Source: Pestalotiopsis fici W106-1 (lineage: Eukaryota > Ascomycota > Sordariomycetes > Amphisphaeriales > Sporocadaceae). From it: a stretch of 64,000 bases of DNA. This document shows, piece after piece, positions 45,458 to 57,667 of this stretch. The notes beneath the pieces were generated by a model. That model was not told where the DNA came from, did no database searches, and saw only the letters and a list, made by a program, of their open reading frames with translations. Position numbers and translations under genes: made by a program. The stretch's first letter is position 1, and the number at the start of each line of letters is the position of its first letter. The stretch covers positions 2,707,399 to 2,771,398 of the forward strand of contig NW_006917091.1 of the NCBI RefSeq assembly GCF_000516985.1. The letters run 5' to 3'.

Positions 45458-45492
45458 TTTTTTTTTTTTTTTTTTGTTTTTTTGTTTTTTTA
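45458..45492. repeat. poly-T tract
   Basis: An 18-T run followed by two shorter T-runs, separated by single G residues. It is prone to length error in assembly. Confidence 0.85.
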
Positions 45493-47107
45493 CAAGGTAG
45501 TAGATTTAGGATTGCGCGAGCCCGTCCTGCAAGCCTTGGGGCAAGTAAGAATGGAGGGACCCTTTGATACACAGTAGCCAGCCTATGACGCTGGACATTG
45601 GAAGGCATTCCTAGAGGATTGCAAGGCGTGAAGGAGAGCTTACACACATCCTTTCACCAGATTATGCCGTCATCAGACGGTCAGATCAATCAGATCCTCT
45701 GCAGTGGCCAGATGGCTAACCATTCACTTTCTTCCCCAGCGCAAAGACTTGACGGGCCAGATCTTAGTGCACACCATAGACTACACTACCTTCCAGCTAT
45801 CTCACATGTGCCGAATCCTGCATCACATCACAACCTGGAGAAACAGATCATAATCAATCCAACTTCAGACCAAAATCCTCTCCATCAGACGATATGGTGA
45901 TCTTTGCCCAAAGCTGTCAAGAGTGCAGACGCCCATGGAGCAGAACAACCCCCCCTGTGCTCGAGCCCCGCCAGTCCATGCTTCCCCCCGTGTGCCTTGC
46001 AGCAGAGGCCAGCCTTGGGCCCGCGAGCTATGCACGATCCCGGGCGGCGGTTGTTCACTCGTTCCCCCCTGTATGGGTTGCGCCAAAATCTCAGGGGGGT
46101 TCATCGGACGAACAGGGCGTCCCAATGCAGGGAGTGCACCGATAAGTGAAATTGCGGCTTTCCTAACGAAGCCTGCGCCGTTGCAGCGCTACGACCAAAC
46201 GAACCACTCAAGAGCCTCGTTCATCAACGCCCACCTTGAAATGATTTTTTTTTGTCTTTCCTTTTTGCCTGTCATGCAGGGGGGGAACGGAACAAGCAGC
46301 CGCCAAAGAGCAGCATTTGCACCTGCAGCGTTTTCTGTCGCCGTTCATAGCGCTAGAGATGCCAATTAACCCATTCCTGGGCGGTTCCTGATAGGTTGGG
46401 AGTCTTTCAGAGACGCCTCGCGCGAACTGGCAAATATGCTTGCATCTCATCTCATCTTTGTCACATCAATGGACAATCACCAACCAGGTCTCCCCACCTG
46501 AGCCGCGCTGCGGAGTCCCCAGTGGGAGCCGCTCCTACCTTGACCCCCCTCCAGCTGTCCAGTGGCTTCCCCAATTGAGCACCCAGGCGAGTCCTGGAGG
46601 AGCAAAAGACCAGCGCCCAGAGGCACATAGTCCAGGGGTCTATCAGTGGGCTGCCCAAATGGCGGACTGGATTTGCTGGCAACTCGGGCCCATTTCAATG
46701 CTTTGTTGTCCAATCGTAGCCCCGGCCTCGCCCCCCTAAGGCCCCCCCGGCTAAGGGGCCAAATGCCCGGCAGATTGAACCAGTCCTGCATTGAGATAGA
46801 TTCTCCCGACTGGTCTGGTCTCTCTCTCACTCTCTGCGTGTGCTCTGTCCTCGCTGCGGCGGTTGCGCTCGCTGCTCATCCCGTCGTCTTTTCGCTATCT
46901 ACTTTCCAAGACACGCTCATTCCTTTCCCCTTTCCTCCAAGTAGAGTCTGGAGAAAGAGCCAATGTATCTTTGCCCTTAGCGAAGGCAATTGATCATCTG
47001 CCCTCCACATTCCCTTTTCGTTCGACTATTGCTTGGTCCGCTAGTAGACAAGGGCTAGGAGTAGGTAATCAATCCAGTCATCTGTCTGGACGGTCTGATC
47101 AGTCGAC

Positions 47108-50100
47108 ATGGAGTACCAATATCAAGAGCAGCAGCGGCAGCGGCAGCAGCAGCACCATGAGCTCGACGAGGACGGGTTCGACGACTACTACCACCACCCC
47201 TCCTCTCCTCCCTCTGTCACATCTGTATCTGAGACTCCCAATGCTTCATCTGATGTTTCCTCCCCTCAACTTCTCCCTTCTCAACTACCAGATACCTCCG
47301 TGCCTGCTGCCGCCCAGCTGCCGTCATCGCCGTCGTCGTCGTCCAGGAACCCGAGGAAGCTCACCATCAACAGCGACATCGCGCGCCCGCCGTCTGCTGG
47401 CCATCTGATTCGACGCAAGCCGCTGTCCATCTCGGCCTCACCCATCGCTACCCGGTTCTCGTCTGGGGCCTACCTCTCCATTGTCCGGGACAAGGCGCGC
47501 TTAGAGCAGCGTACCTCGCGCTCCTTCTCTCTGGACAGCCCTACCGTCTATGGGTTTGAACAGGCGTCAATAATAGAAACCGTTGCTGGCCTATCATTCC
47601 CAAGAGCCAAGGTGGCGTCCATACCAAAGCCAAAGGACGACGTAAGGTAAGTCAATGTCTCATTGCTTTGCAATTCCATTGCCCCAGTGTTTCCAAACAA
47701 ATGCCAACTTAATTTGCCCCAGGAACTCTCACAAAATTGAGAGTCCAGTCCGTTCTTCATCCCCGTCTCGGTCAATGTCGCCCGAGCCGTCTGTCATAGC
47801 GGGGGAGGAGGTCAAACATCCCAGCTTGGCAGACCACCCCAACCCTGCAGCTCCTCAAACAGATCTCACAGCTGGGCTGTTGCAGCCCAGCGGTCAGTCC
47901 TCGCGTGACGGATCTGTGGCCGAACCCAATACGGATGAAGAAGATCCTCTGAGTGTGCTCGACGGATATAATACCGACTCCTCCTATAACACTAGTTCCA
48001 ATAACTCTAATATGTCAATGCCTCACTCACGGAAAACACCACCACAACTCGCCCTTGCACAGGTCGACACTGATACCAGGTCTACCTCGATATCAAGTCC
48101 AAACGACCTCAAGACCCCAGATACCAACAAGCCTTTGCCCAAATCGCCAGGTTCGGCATCCAAGCTTGGTTCCTTCTTTGGCTGGGGAGGTCAATCGCCG
48201 ACGACGCCAGAGTCCTCTGACAAGGAAAGCTTCTCGCCTATTCCACCATCCACTGGGTTCTCAAGGTCAAACACGCTGCCAAATGCATCTCCGGCCACGC
48301 TCAGACAGACGACACTCCTTGAAGCCCCCCTAGTGTCCTACAACGGCTCTGCAAATCCCCGAGACTACGTTGACTCGTACTTGGCGACACCCCCACCAAT
48401 ATCAGCAGCAACAACTGCCGAGATCGAAGAGATGGAGGACGAGCTCAAGGCCATCTCGACCGAGTTGGCCGCGTCCATCCGGCGCGAGATGGACTTGGAA
48501 GACCTCGTCGACAGACTTCAGGCAGAGAGGGACAACCCAACTGCCACGGCGAACAAGCGAACTAGTGACTACTTCTCCGATTCCGGATACAGTTCGGCCA
48601 AATTCAGCGAGTATGAACAGTCGAGAGATGAAATTGAAAAGATTCAGAGGAGATCAGAGCAGGAGAAGGCTCAAATTCGGTTGGAGCTGACCCAAAAGGT
48701 GCAAGATGAGAGACTCAAGAGGGCGGAACTAGACGGTCAGATTAAGGAGCTTTCTGAACGAGCCTCTCAAGTCGACCTAGCTCAGATAAACAGTATGGAC
48801 GCCAGTGGCCGGATCCAGGAGCTGGAAAACACATGCGAGTCCCTGCGTAGGAAGCTGGCCGATGAGAGACAGATCAAGGATAACTTTGAGGATCTACTTT
48901 CCGCATTGAAGGGCGAACTGGAAAATGCTGCCAACGAGCGTGACAACTTGCGCGACGAGATCGTGCCGCAGCTGCGAGCTCGTGTGGACGGCCTCGAGAA
49001 TCAGGCTTCTGAACTGGAGAAGATGAACTATGAGGCGACCAAGATGCAGCAGGAACTTCAAGCACTAAAGTCGGAAAATACATCCTTGAAAGAAGCCGGT
49101 TCCAAAGCGGCTGCCTCGATGGGCAGCATCACAGAGGAAGACAGCTTTTCAGCTGTGCCTTCCAGGCTTACTCGATCAAACTCCATTACCGGCCCACCGC
49201 CCACGCGCAAATTCTCGAAATCACCTGGTGGCCTTGGACTTTCGAGATCCAAGTCGGTCCGGACAACAGAGTCTCGCGACACTACACCCAATCGACTTTC
49301 CATCACAGGTCCCCCAAGCGCGAATGCTCCAAGTCCGCTTAACCTGACGGACAGACTCAAGGACGTCGAGGATCAGCGTGATGCACTTCACCGTGCCTTG
49401 AAAGCCCTTCTCGAGCGCCAGGAGCACCAGAACCGTGAGAACGAAAAGAAGATCAAAGCTCTGGAGATGGAGCGAGACCGTCTTTTGAACAGTTCACCGA
49501 AAAAAGCGGGTTTCGCCAAGGAGGTTTCAAACCTCCGTGATGAGATCAACGTGCTGCGCCGCAGGTCTGAGGAAGCGCTTGAGCAGAAGTGGCAAGTTGA
49601 AAAGGGTCTTGCTGGTCTCAAGATGGACCTTGACCGTGCCGAGATGGAGATTGCGTCTCTTCGCAGCCTGCTCCAAGAGAAGGATATCCTCATCCCCGAG
49701 GCCTACTTGCGGCACAGTGGTAGCAGCGATGGCTCGATCCGCCCGCCTGTAACGTCCGAGTCCCTCGTGACCGCTTATGCGGAACTCCAAGATGCGTACG
49801 CTCAAGCCCTGGGACGCGTCAAGGAGCTGTCCACCCCACAAGACGAGAAGACGGAACTCGCCATTGAAAGGCTTGAACAAAGCCTCTCTTCGACCATCTC
49901 GGATCGGGATCTCGCTATGCAGGAGGCGGCATCATTCAAGGCGCAGCTCGATATGCTCAAGGCAGGCGAGAGTGCCTACCTGGAGAGTGAAAAGGCTCTC
50001 GGCGATGAGCTTTCCGAGTCAGCTCGACGCGTTGAAGAGCTTTCCACCCAAGTCCGTCAGCAATTGGCTACCAACCAGAACCTGCGCCAGCGCTTGTCCG

Positions 50101-50651
50101 ACACGGTTGCTCGCGGAGATGCTGCGCAAAGGGCAAATGCCGAGCGTATTGCCGCTCTACAAGACCGTCTGCACATGCTGGAAGAGCAGGTTGTAGCTGC
50201 TCAGACGGCTTCGGAAGAGCGCGTTGCTCGCCATGAGGATGAGATTGCCGCCATCAAGGAGAACCAGACTGGCTATCTTGCTAGACTCAGCAGCAACCCC
50301 CGTTCTCCACGCCAGTTCCTACCAAAATCTCCAATGTCGCCTCTATTTGCTCGGGCTTCCGCAAAGTCGTTCCGACTCAGCACGACACGATCTGGCCCAG
50401 CCATGAGTGTATCCGAAGAGACCCAAGTTGCTTCTCTCAAGGAGAAAGTCACTGAGCTTGAGAAGGCCCTGACGCAAGCTGACTCGGAGATGGAGGAGGT
50501 CGTCGGTCGCATGAACGCAGCCCAGATCGAGGTCCTCCAGCTGCAAGAAGAGCGTGAGGCTGCCATGAGCCAGACAAGAAAGCTGGAGAGAGAACTTCAA
50601 GCCGAGAAGGTCAAGGCCTTTGAGGAGCGTTTCAAGAGCCTCCAGTCCTAG
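47108..50651 (+). CDS. large coiled-coil protein with disordered N-terminus (1155 aa)
   Basis: Exons are 47108..47646 and 47723..50651; the 76-nt intron (GTAAGT..CCCCAG) splits an Arg codon. The N-terminus is Gln/Arg-rich (EQQRQRQQQHH), followed by about 380 residues of Ser/Pro-rich disorder with many SP/TP sites (SSSPSRSMSPEPS; KPLPKSPGSASKLGSFFGWG). From about residue 410 heptad-like sequence runs almost to the end: AEIEEMEDELKAISTELAAS, DEIEKIQRRSEQEKAQIRLE, RAELDGQIKELSERASQVDL, EVSNLRDEINVLRRRSEEAL, AQIEVLQLQEEREAAMSQTR. It is interrupted by a Ser-rich linker near 650-740 with the RSNSI-type motif. It resembles fungal septation, polarity or vesicle-tether scaffolds in style, but I cannot name the family. 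Confidence 0.93.
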
Positions 50652-51321
50652 ATCATTGCATTTGGCACGACCCGACCCGTTCAATTTTCTTTTTAAAACG
50701 CATTTAAAGGTTTGGGTACAAACGGGACATATGCTAGTGCAGCAGTCCCCCACTGGATAAAAAAGGTGCAACGGCGTTTGACATTGACATTACCCTGCTT
50801 TATACGCATTCTATAACTTTTTTCTTTTCACATTAGCTGGCGGCGATGCCCCCCTGTCCTGTTCTGTTGTATACTATCTCAAATGGCCGGCAAAAATTGG
50901 TGCGCCCAGCTTGTATTGCTAATGTCTGTTGCCTAGTTCTACTTTGTAACTATTATATTATATAAAGGAAGACGGGAAGGAAGCGGTTCCAAAAGAACTC
51001 GAAATTTAGTCACCAAGACTTTTGCATAAATGAAATAAGTTTACCTATAAACCTGCGACTCGGTGAATATTTTTTTCTTTTTGAAATGTAATATATGTGA
51101 TTAATTATTCGACTATTTATGCGAGGCTATGCGGCCATAATATATTGCCTATGCAAAAAGCAGCAAATATAATAATTCACAACGTATTTTCACCATCGCT
51201 TGAAGTAATTGAGCAATAGAGTAGGCAGAAAGGCGAAGGGGGAAAAAAAAAAGCCTCAACAAGCATGTAGTTTGAAGCAGAGGTCAGTCAAAGACTGAAT
51301 GAAATTGCAAAAGAATTGTGC
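50652..51321. other. 3' region of the coiled-coil gene, no gene seen
   Basis: AT-rich downstream sequence containing an A-run near 51243. No gene is visible before the tRNA. Confidence 0.5.
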
Positions 51322-51411
51322 TCTCGATCGGGGAATTGAACCCCGGTCTCCAGCGTACTGAATTGTTGATTCAATGACAAGCTGGCATACTGACCACTAT
51401 ACTAATCGAGA
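51322..51411 (-). tRNA. tRNA-Asp (GTC) with a 19-nt intron
   Basis: On the minus strand, the acceptor arms TCTCGAT and ATCGAGA pair perfectly. The anticodon stem CCAGC/GCTGG encloses TTGTCA with anticodon GTC. A 19-nt insertion follows position 37, the canonical intron site, and the T arm is CGGGG-TTCAATT-CCCCG. The body without the intron is 71 nt. The D-arm segment TAGTATAGTGGTCAGTATG is the usual tRNA-Asp form. No CCA is encoded, as expected for a eukaryote. Confidence 0.95.
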
Positions 51412-52921
51412 TTAAGCTTTGTGCTAATTGGTTGTTGGGTGAGTCCTTAGACACTATTATATTGACTAAGCGCTAGTCTTTATTCAATCTACGTTCACCA
51501 GGAATGTTTCCTCGAGGCGAGACGTCTTGAATTAATCTATTAATTTCTACCTATCGATCCTGTTGAGTCGCAATATAATCCTTCAATCCTTCTTTGTGTT
51601 TCATGCGAGGCTCTTATTGTCAGGTTTACCAAAGGGCCATAAGGCAGACGCACAATTGACCAATTTCACAGATGGCGGCAGCGGCTCGCGGTTCGGAGAA
51701 CTCTTTGTGTTTCCCTCCTTCGGGAAGAGCTTCCAACGGGCCGGCGTTGGTAAAAGGATGTCGGGCATGTTTGGATCTCTACTGATATCTGTATCGTCAT
51801 GGTGCCATTTGACATACTATCTATACATCGTACGACGGGTTGTATTGATTTTTAGATAGAAGAAAGAGACGTGGTGGGTCCCAATCCTCTTTGGCGACAT
51901 TGTAAGAGCCCAAGACGCAGGCGCCGGAGGCTGATTGTAGACGGTTTGAGTTACTCAAACAAGTAGTCTATTTTCTCAATGGCATGGAGTTTGATCCGTT
52001 TGAATGACTTTCTAGGAAGCATTAAACCAATCATGATGTTGGAGCTGGCACATTGCAATACGTCACACCAGTATGCCACGGCTAATAATTGTATGCAACT
52101 AAGAGACGGCCTTGACATTCTCTCCGGGGGCCTCCCCGCCTTTCACATTGTGTACGCCCCCACTCCAATGCATGCCAATGCTCATCAAGGAAAGAAACCG
52201 TCGGCGGCCGGGCGTGGAGAACTCTACCTTGGTGGAATTGGAGAAGTATAGCCCTACCCATACCCTCCAACTACGTACTATTGCAGATCAGACCAATTCA
52301 TTCAGATATGCCGAGGGAAGTTTCCATGGGCGCGGGCGTGGGCGGTCAAGCCAGCCAACGCCAATCCGCCCAAGGAACCCAGGATGGTGGCTTCCCGATG
52401 CACCTTTTGCTGATAGTAGTAGTAGCCTGTTATGTGCCAGGCTTTTTCTCTTGAACTTGATCATGGTCCTTACCTAGAACGGGGCAGATGTCCAGAAAAG
52501 GGTCGGGAAACATGCCCGATGATCACTTGCGCCCTATGAAAGCTCGTTTTCTTCCCCTCACGTACCTCTCTGACCTTTTTGGGGGCGTGCCTATTGCCCT
52601 GTCAGTCCTGTCCCTATCGGCTTCATGTTGCCTAGACTTGTTTGGCGCCCTTACGAGCTGAGCAGCCCCCCGGCACTTTACTTGCTCACGTATCCTATTT
52701 CCATGGCATGAGATGTCCGGGTGTGGGAAAGATAGGAGGGGAGTTTTCCGCGAGCAATGGCTTATCTAGTTGAGCAATGATTGGCGATTGCAAGTAAAGG
52801 GACATATAAACCAGAGGGAGCCCCCAAACATTTCCCTTGTGGGTGGAAATATACCTGGTCACCATTATATCTGGTTTCCAATACACAACTGCAAGTTTGG
52901 GGTAATAAGCCTTGGAAGAAC
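51412..52921. other. intergenic between tRNA-Asp and hydantoinase-type gene
   Basis: No gene is supported; the frames at 51563-51859 and 52112-52477 lack features. The right half should contain the promoter of the hydantoinase-family gene. Confidence 0.5.
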
Positions 52922-55900
52922 ATGGCTTCAACAAAGAATGGAGACTATCGTCTAGGTGTAGACGTGGGTGTACGTATTGTCGACTAAGAACCATGTGTCA
53001 ATGCATAGCAGAATATAATGTTTGACATGATATCATATAGGGCACATTTACCGACGTCTGCGTCATTACACCCAACGGCGAGACCGTCAGAGCAAAAACA
53101 CCGTCGACGCCACAGGATCAGAGCGTGGGCGTCAAAGACGGCATCACCAAGGTGCGGAAACTCCTCAAGTCAAAGTACGACTGGGAGGGGGAGTTTTCTT
53201 TTATCCACCATGGCAGCACAGTTGGTGAGCATTGGTCTTTTACACTCTACCGGGACTGCATGGCTAATCTCCCCTTTTCAAGCCACCAATGCAATTCTCG
53301 AGTCCAAAGGTGTCAAGGCAGGCTTGATAGTCACGGCCGGCTTCAAAGAAGTCCTGACCAACCGGCGGTGCCAGATCCCGGGAGGTCTTGGGGGATGGAT
53401 TAGCTTCGTGCCCCCGGAGCCCGTGGTGCCCCTAGAGCGGACGGTACAGTGCACTGGACGCATCGACCCGAGCGGTCAGGTCGTTATTCCTTTTGACGAG
53501 GCGGCCTTGCGCCGGGACCTAGCCGATCTAAAGCGGCAAGAGCCCGAGGCCATCACCGTGAGTCTACTCAACTCGTACGTGAACAATGAGCACGAGAGGG
53601 CCGTGGAGCGCATCGTCCGCGACGAGTTTGGCCCCCACGTCGAAATCATTTGCTCTGCCGACGTGCTCCCCGAGGCGGGCGAGTACGAGCGCACCGTCAC
53701 GGCCGCCGCCAATGCCGTGGTCAAGCCTCTGGTCAAGCGCTACATGGAGGGTCTGGAAAAGCTCCTCTCGCCCGACAGCAGGACGATTCGCATCCTCAAG
53801 AGCGACGGCGCCTTGACCAGTCTCGACCTCGCGGGTGAGCTGCCCGTCAACTTGCTCATGTCTGGCCCGGCCGGCGGCGTGCAGGGCGTCGTGGACGTCA
53901 TTTCCAAACAGACGCCCTACAAGAATCTCGTCACTCTAGACATGGGCGGTACATCGACAGATGTGGCGCTCATTGTCGACGGCAAGGCGGCCTTGAGACG
54001 CGAGACCGTGGTGGACAAGTTGACGGTCAGGGCGCCTTCGGTCGACGTCCGGACCGTGGGCGCCGGCGGCGGCTCGATTGCCCAGTACGTCGACTTGACG
54101 GCCAGTATGCGTGTAGGGCCCGAGTCGGCCGGTGCGTCGCCCGGTCCGGCCTGTTACCAGAAAGGCGGCAAGCAGCCCACCGTCACAGACGCCAACTTGG
54201 TGCTTGGCTATCTTCCCGAAGCCCTGCTGGGAGGCGACTTTCACCTGGACGTCGCTGCCGCGGCGGAAGCAGTCAAGAGTGTCGCCGACCAGATGAACAT
54301 CAGCGCTGAGGAGACCGCCGAGGGCATCGTCAACCTCGTAAACGAGACCATGTATGGTGCTCTGAGACAAGTATCAGTCGAACAGGGCTTTGATCCGCGA
54401 GACTTTGCCCTCGTGGCTTTCGGAGGTGCCGGCCCGCTCCATGCAAATGCCGTGGGCAAGCTGCTGGGTGCATGGCCGGTCATTGTACCCCAGGCTCCAG
54501 GTGTGCTCTGCGCTCAAGGCGATGCCACGACAAAGCTGAGCCACTCGCAGTCTGTGTCGTTTATCAAGAGTCTGTCGCAGTGTACCCATCAAGACTTGAA
54601 AGAAGTCTTGGAGAATCTCGGCAGGCAGTGCACGGAAAAGATGAACACGGCACTTGAGGGTGGTTCATTGTCGGAAAAGAAGTTATCCGTTGCCTACGAA
54701 GCCGACTTGCGATACAAGGGACAGGCGCTGGATATCACCATCTCGTTCACTCCGGAGGAGTTCAGCAAGGGCAAGGACGAGCTCGCGGAGCTGTTGCGGA
54801 AACGATTCAACACGACACACGAACTTCAGTTCGGCTTTTCTCTCGACGAGCTCGAATTTGAGCTAGTCCGGCTGGGTGCCACCGTCACGGACGCATCATC
54901 GCCAATAGTCTTTGCCGAGATCAAGTCCGAGTCGGACGGAAAGCTAGTTGCGCCGCCCGAGTCTGCTGTAGTCAACAAGAAGATGATCACGGTCGAAGGA
55001 AAACAGATTGAAGCCAAGTACTACAACCGTGCCGCCCTGAACAAGGCCGGATATCGTGTCGACGGGCCAGCCGTTATTTCCGAAATGGATTCAAACACTC
55101 TGATCCTGCCTGGCTTTTACGGAGAGATTGACCAGATAGGAAACATTCTCATCCACCCAGCCGACGACTCGGTCGTGGCCAAGACCAAGACTTTTACCCC
55201 CGAAGAAGCCAAGGCTGAGGTGACAAACTCGCCACTGATCCCGACACTGATCGGATCGGCACTCCAGGCAATCCGAATCGAGATGGACACACTAGTCCTA
55301 CGGTGTTCCATGTCTCCTGGTATCCGTGAACAGCAAGATGAGTTCAACGTGGTGACGAATGGCAAGGGCCAGATGCTCGTCGGCCAGTTTGGCAGCTTCA
55401 TTGGAGAGTTCTTGGAGGGCTGGAACAAGACGGGCGGCACCATCGAAGAGGGCGACATATTCATGACCAACGACCCATACTCGACAAACGGTGCCATTAG
55501 CCATTTGAACGATGTCATTATTCTGTTGCCCATTTTCTACAAGCACCAGCTCGTAGGCTGGTCCGCCAACTTTGGCCATTTATCCGACGTCGGCGGAAAG
55601 GTGCCAGGAAGCATGTCCATCTCGTCGAGTGGACTGTACGAAGACGGCGTACAGATCCCGCCCGTCAAGTTGTACAAGGCCGGAAAGTACAATGTAGAGA
55701 TTATGAATCTGCTGTGTCGCAACTCTCGAATGCCAGAGTGGTACCGATCCGATATCCAGGCCCTGATATCCTCCTGCCAGACCGCCGGAGCTCGTGTCTG
55801 CGAAACGATTGACCGGTTCGGCCTCGAGCTGTACGAAGCTGCCTGCGACGAACTGTTGCGGCGCAACCAGCTCGCCGTCTCCAAGCTGATTGAAACGCAA

Positions 55901-57148
55901 TTTGGCGATGAGGAGGCCGTCTTTACCGATTTTGTCGACGATGACGGTGCTGGCATCGGCCCATACGCCGTCAAGTGTAAAATGACAAAGGTTGACGGCA
56001 ACAAGCTCCGTTTCGACTTTGATGGCACTTCGGCCCAGAGTAACACGGCGCTCAACTTTTATCTGTCGCCGACCATGTTCAAGATGTTTGTGGGGTATTA
56101 CCTGCTGGCCGTCTTTGATCCTCACTGTGTCGTCAACGAGGGCCTGTACGATTTTATCGAGGTCGCCATACCCGAGGGCAGCATCCTCAAGCCCATCCGC
56201 CCGGCCGCCCTGAGTTGTAGAACACATCTGCTTGGTCGGGTCATGGACATAATCCAGGCGCTCATGGGTCAGCACAACAAGGCGTACCGCGCCGCGGCCG
56301 GCTTCAGCGATAGCCCGCACTTTTTCTACTCGGGGTGGAAGCCAGACGGCACCTGGTTCCAGCTCTATCAGATTGCCTTTGGTGGCGTCCCTGCCCGGCC
56401 CGTCGGAGACGGCCCAGACATGCATTGTCTGTTCCCGGCCATCAAGTCGGTGCCCACCGAGTCCATCGAGCTCGCCTTCCCCTTGCTCATTGAGGCCAAC
56501 GAGTCCCTGGCCGACACGGGCGGCGCCGGCTTTTACCGCGGCGGCAATGCGCACCGCACCCGCTACCGCTTCCTCAACCGCGGCGAGTTCTCCCTCCACG
56601 ACGACCGCTGGTTCACCCACCCGTGGGGCATCGACGGCGGCCAGCCCGGAAAGCGAAGCCGCAAGGTCTTGTACCGATACTCGCAGGGCAAAGACCCGAG
56701 ACCAGAATATCTGCCCAGCAAGTGTGATCACGTCAAGGTCCTGCCGGGCGACGTTCTCGAGCACATTACCTGGGGCGGCGGCGGTCTAGGCGACGCCCTC
56801 ACCCGGCCCGCCGAGACCGTGGCCCTCGAGGTCCACCAGAAGCTCGTGACGGTCGCCGGCGCGCGCGACAATTACGGCGTCGTCGTCGACCCGACCACCT
56901 TTGCCGTCGACGCGTCCGGGACCGAGGCCCTGCGCGTTCGCCTGCGCGCCGACAAGAAGGAGTATCCCAGCATCTACAACCGCGGCGGCTCGCTCGAGGA
57001 GCTCCGCGCCCGCTGCCTCGACGACACGGGACTGCCGGCTCCCGAGCCGCAATGGAACGAGGACCCGTACGGTGCTCATGTTACCCTGCCATATGTACAG
57101 GACTGGTACAAGACGAGGAGAGCCGAGGGCAATTGGACCTTGGAGTAG
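52922..57148 (+). CDS. hydantoinase/5-oxoprolinase-family enzyme (HyuA-HyuB fusion)
   Basis: Exons are 52922..52969, 53041..53224 and 53283..57148 (1365 aa). The first two exons supply MASTKNGDYRLGVDVG and GTFTDVCVITPNGE, and the second joins GEFSFIHHGSTV to ATNAILESKGVKAG. Domains in order: Hydant_A_N (with DVGGTFTD at 14-21), Hydantoinase_A (LDMGGTSTDVALI at about 295-307, an ATP-binding actin-like motif; GAGGGSIA), a middle domain, and HyuB from about 727 (IGSALQAIRIEMDTLVLRCS; ITWGGGGLGDALTRP near 1235-1250). Such proteins hydrolyse cyclic amides (5-oxoproline, hydantoins) or carboxylate ketones with ATP. True 5-oxoprolinases usually begin with a DRGGTFTD-type motif, so DVGGTFTD argues for another substrate. 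Cytosolic location is expected. Confidence 0.93.
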
Positions 57149-57540
57149 AAATCAAGGTAGATTTGCAAAGTCTCCAGAAGATCCCTAATGATGTAAATAA
57201 AAAGGCAATAAAAACATGTTTGCAATTTATATAATTTACAAACCGCCGGAGAAAGGAGAATTCAAGGGAATAGAAGGTAGATAAGTATTCCGAAAAGACT
57301 GGCATTATATTAATTTCTCTAGGATTCTACCTTTTTTCTTCTTCTTCTAACCTTTGCAAAAAAGAAATAATACCTTAAAAAAATACTTATTATCCTAGCC
57401 TGTCAAGGCAGCGTATATAATAATGTATATCGATGTATGCGTTCAAGGTCCTTTCTTTGCCTGCTTAGAGGCCATAAAAAATTTGACCCATGCACCAACC
57501 GAAGAAAGTCAGATACCTGGGGCGTCCACCGGAGGTATTG
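57149..57540. other. AT-rich spacer downstream of the hydantoinase-type gene
   Basis: It contains an AATAAA hexamer near 57198-57210 that could serve polyadenylation, and CTTCTT-rich sequence near 57335. I see no gene. Confidence 0.5.
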
Positions 57541-57667
57541 AACCCCACGCGGGGGTCGAACCCGCAACCTTTAGATCCCTCAGCAGCGTCTTTCATGGGA
57601 CGAAATCATCATCTTCCTGAAAGCGAATGCGTAGAAGTCTAATGCTCTACCATTGAGCCAGCGGGGC
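57541..57667 (-). tRNA. tRNA-Arg (TCT) with a 55-nt intron
   Basis: On the minus strand, GCCCCGC pairs with GTGGGGT (G-U pairs at the end and at position 6). The D arm is GCTC-AATGGTA-GAGC, and the anticodon stem TTAGA/TCTAA holds CTTCTA plus one base, so the anticodon is TCT. The T arm is GCGGG-TTCGACC-CCCGC. A 55-nt insertion follows position 37, the canonical place for a tRNA intron; the remaining body is 72 nt. The length is unusual but the arms are complete. Confidence 0.92.

Larger units (their letters stand above)
42635..47107. other. 4.5-kb gene-poor region
   Basis: No gene could be supported. Possible relic coding is seen at 43062-43230 and 43310-43445 (see findings). Low-complexity tracts include (CA)n at 43872-43887 followed by CT-rich sequence, and a T-run at 45458-45492. 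From about 45900 the DNA turns C-rich on the plus strand; the last several hundred bases, with CTCTCT tracts near 46812, probably form the promoter and leader of the coiled-coil gene. Confidence 0.5.

Noticed and set aside
53018..53282. N-terminal extension of the hydantoinase-type protein read straight from 53018
   Set aside because: That frame runs through two introns and out of the coding frame of exon 2; the DVGGTFTD motif needs the three-exon model.
55580..56764. 394-codon antisense frame inside the hydantoinase-type gene
   Set aside because: Shadow of a high-GC coding exon, with no domain of its own.
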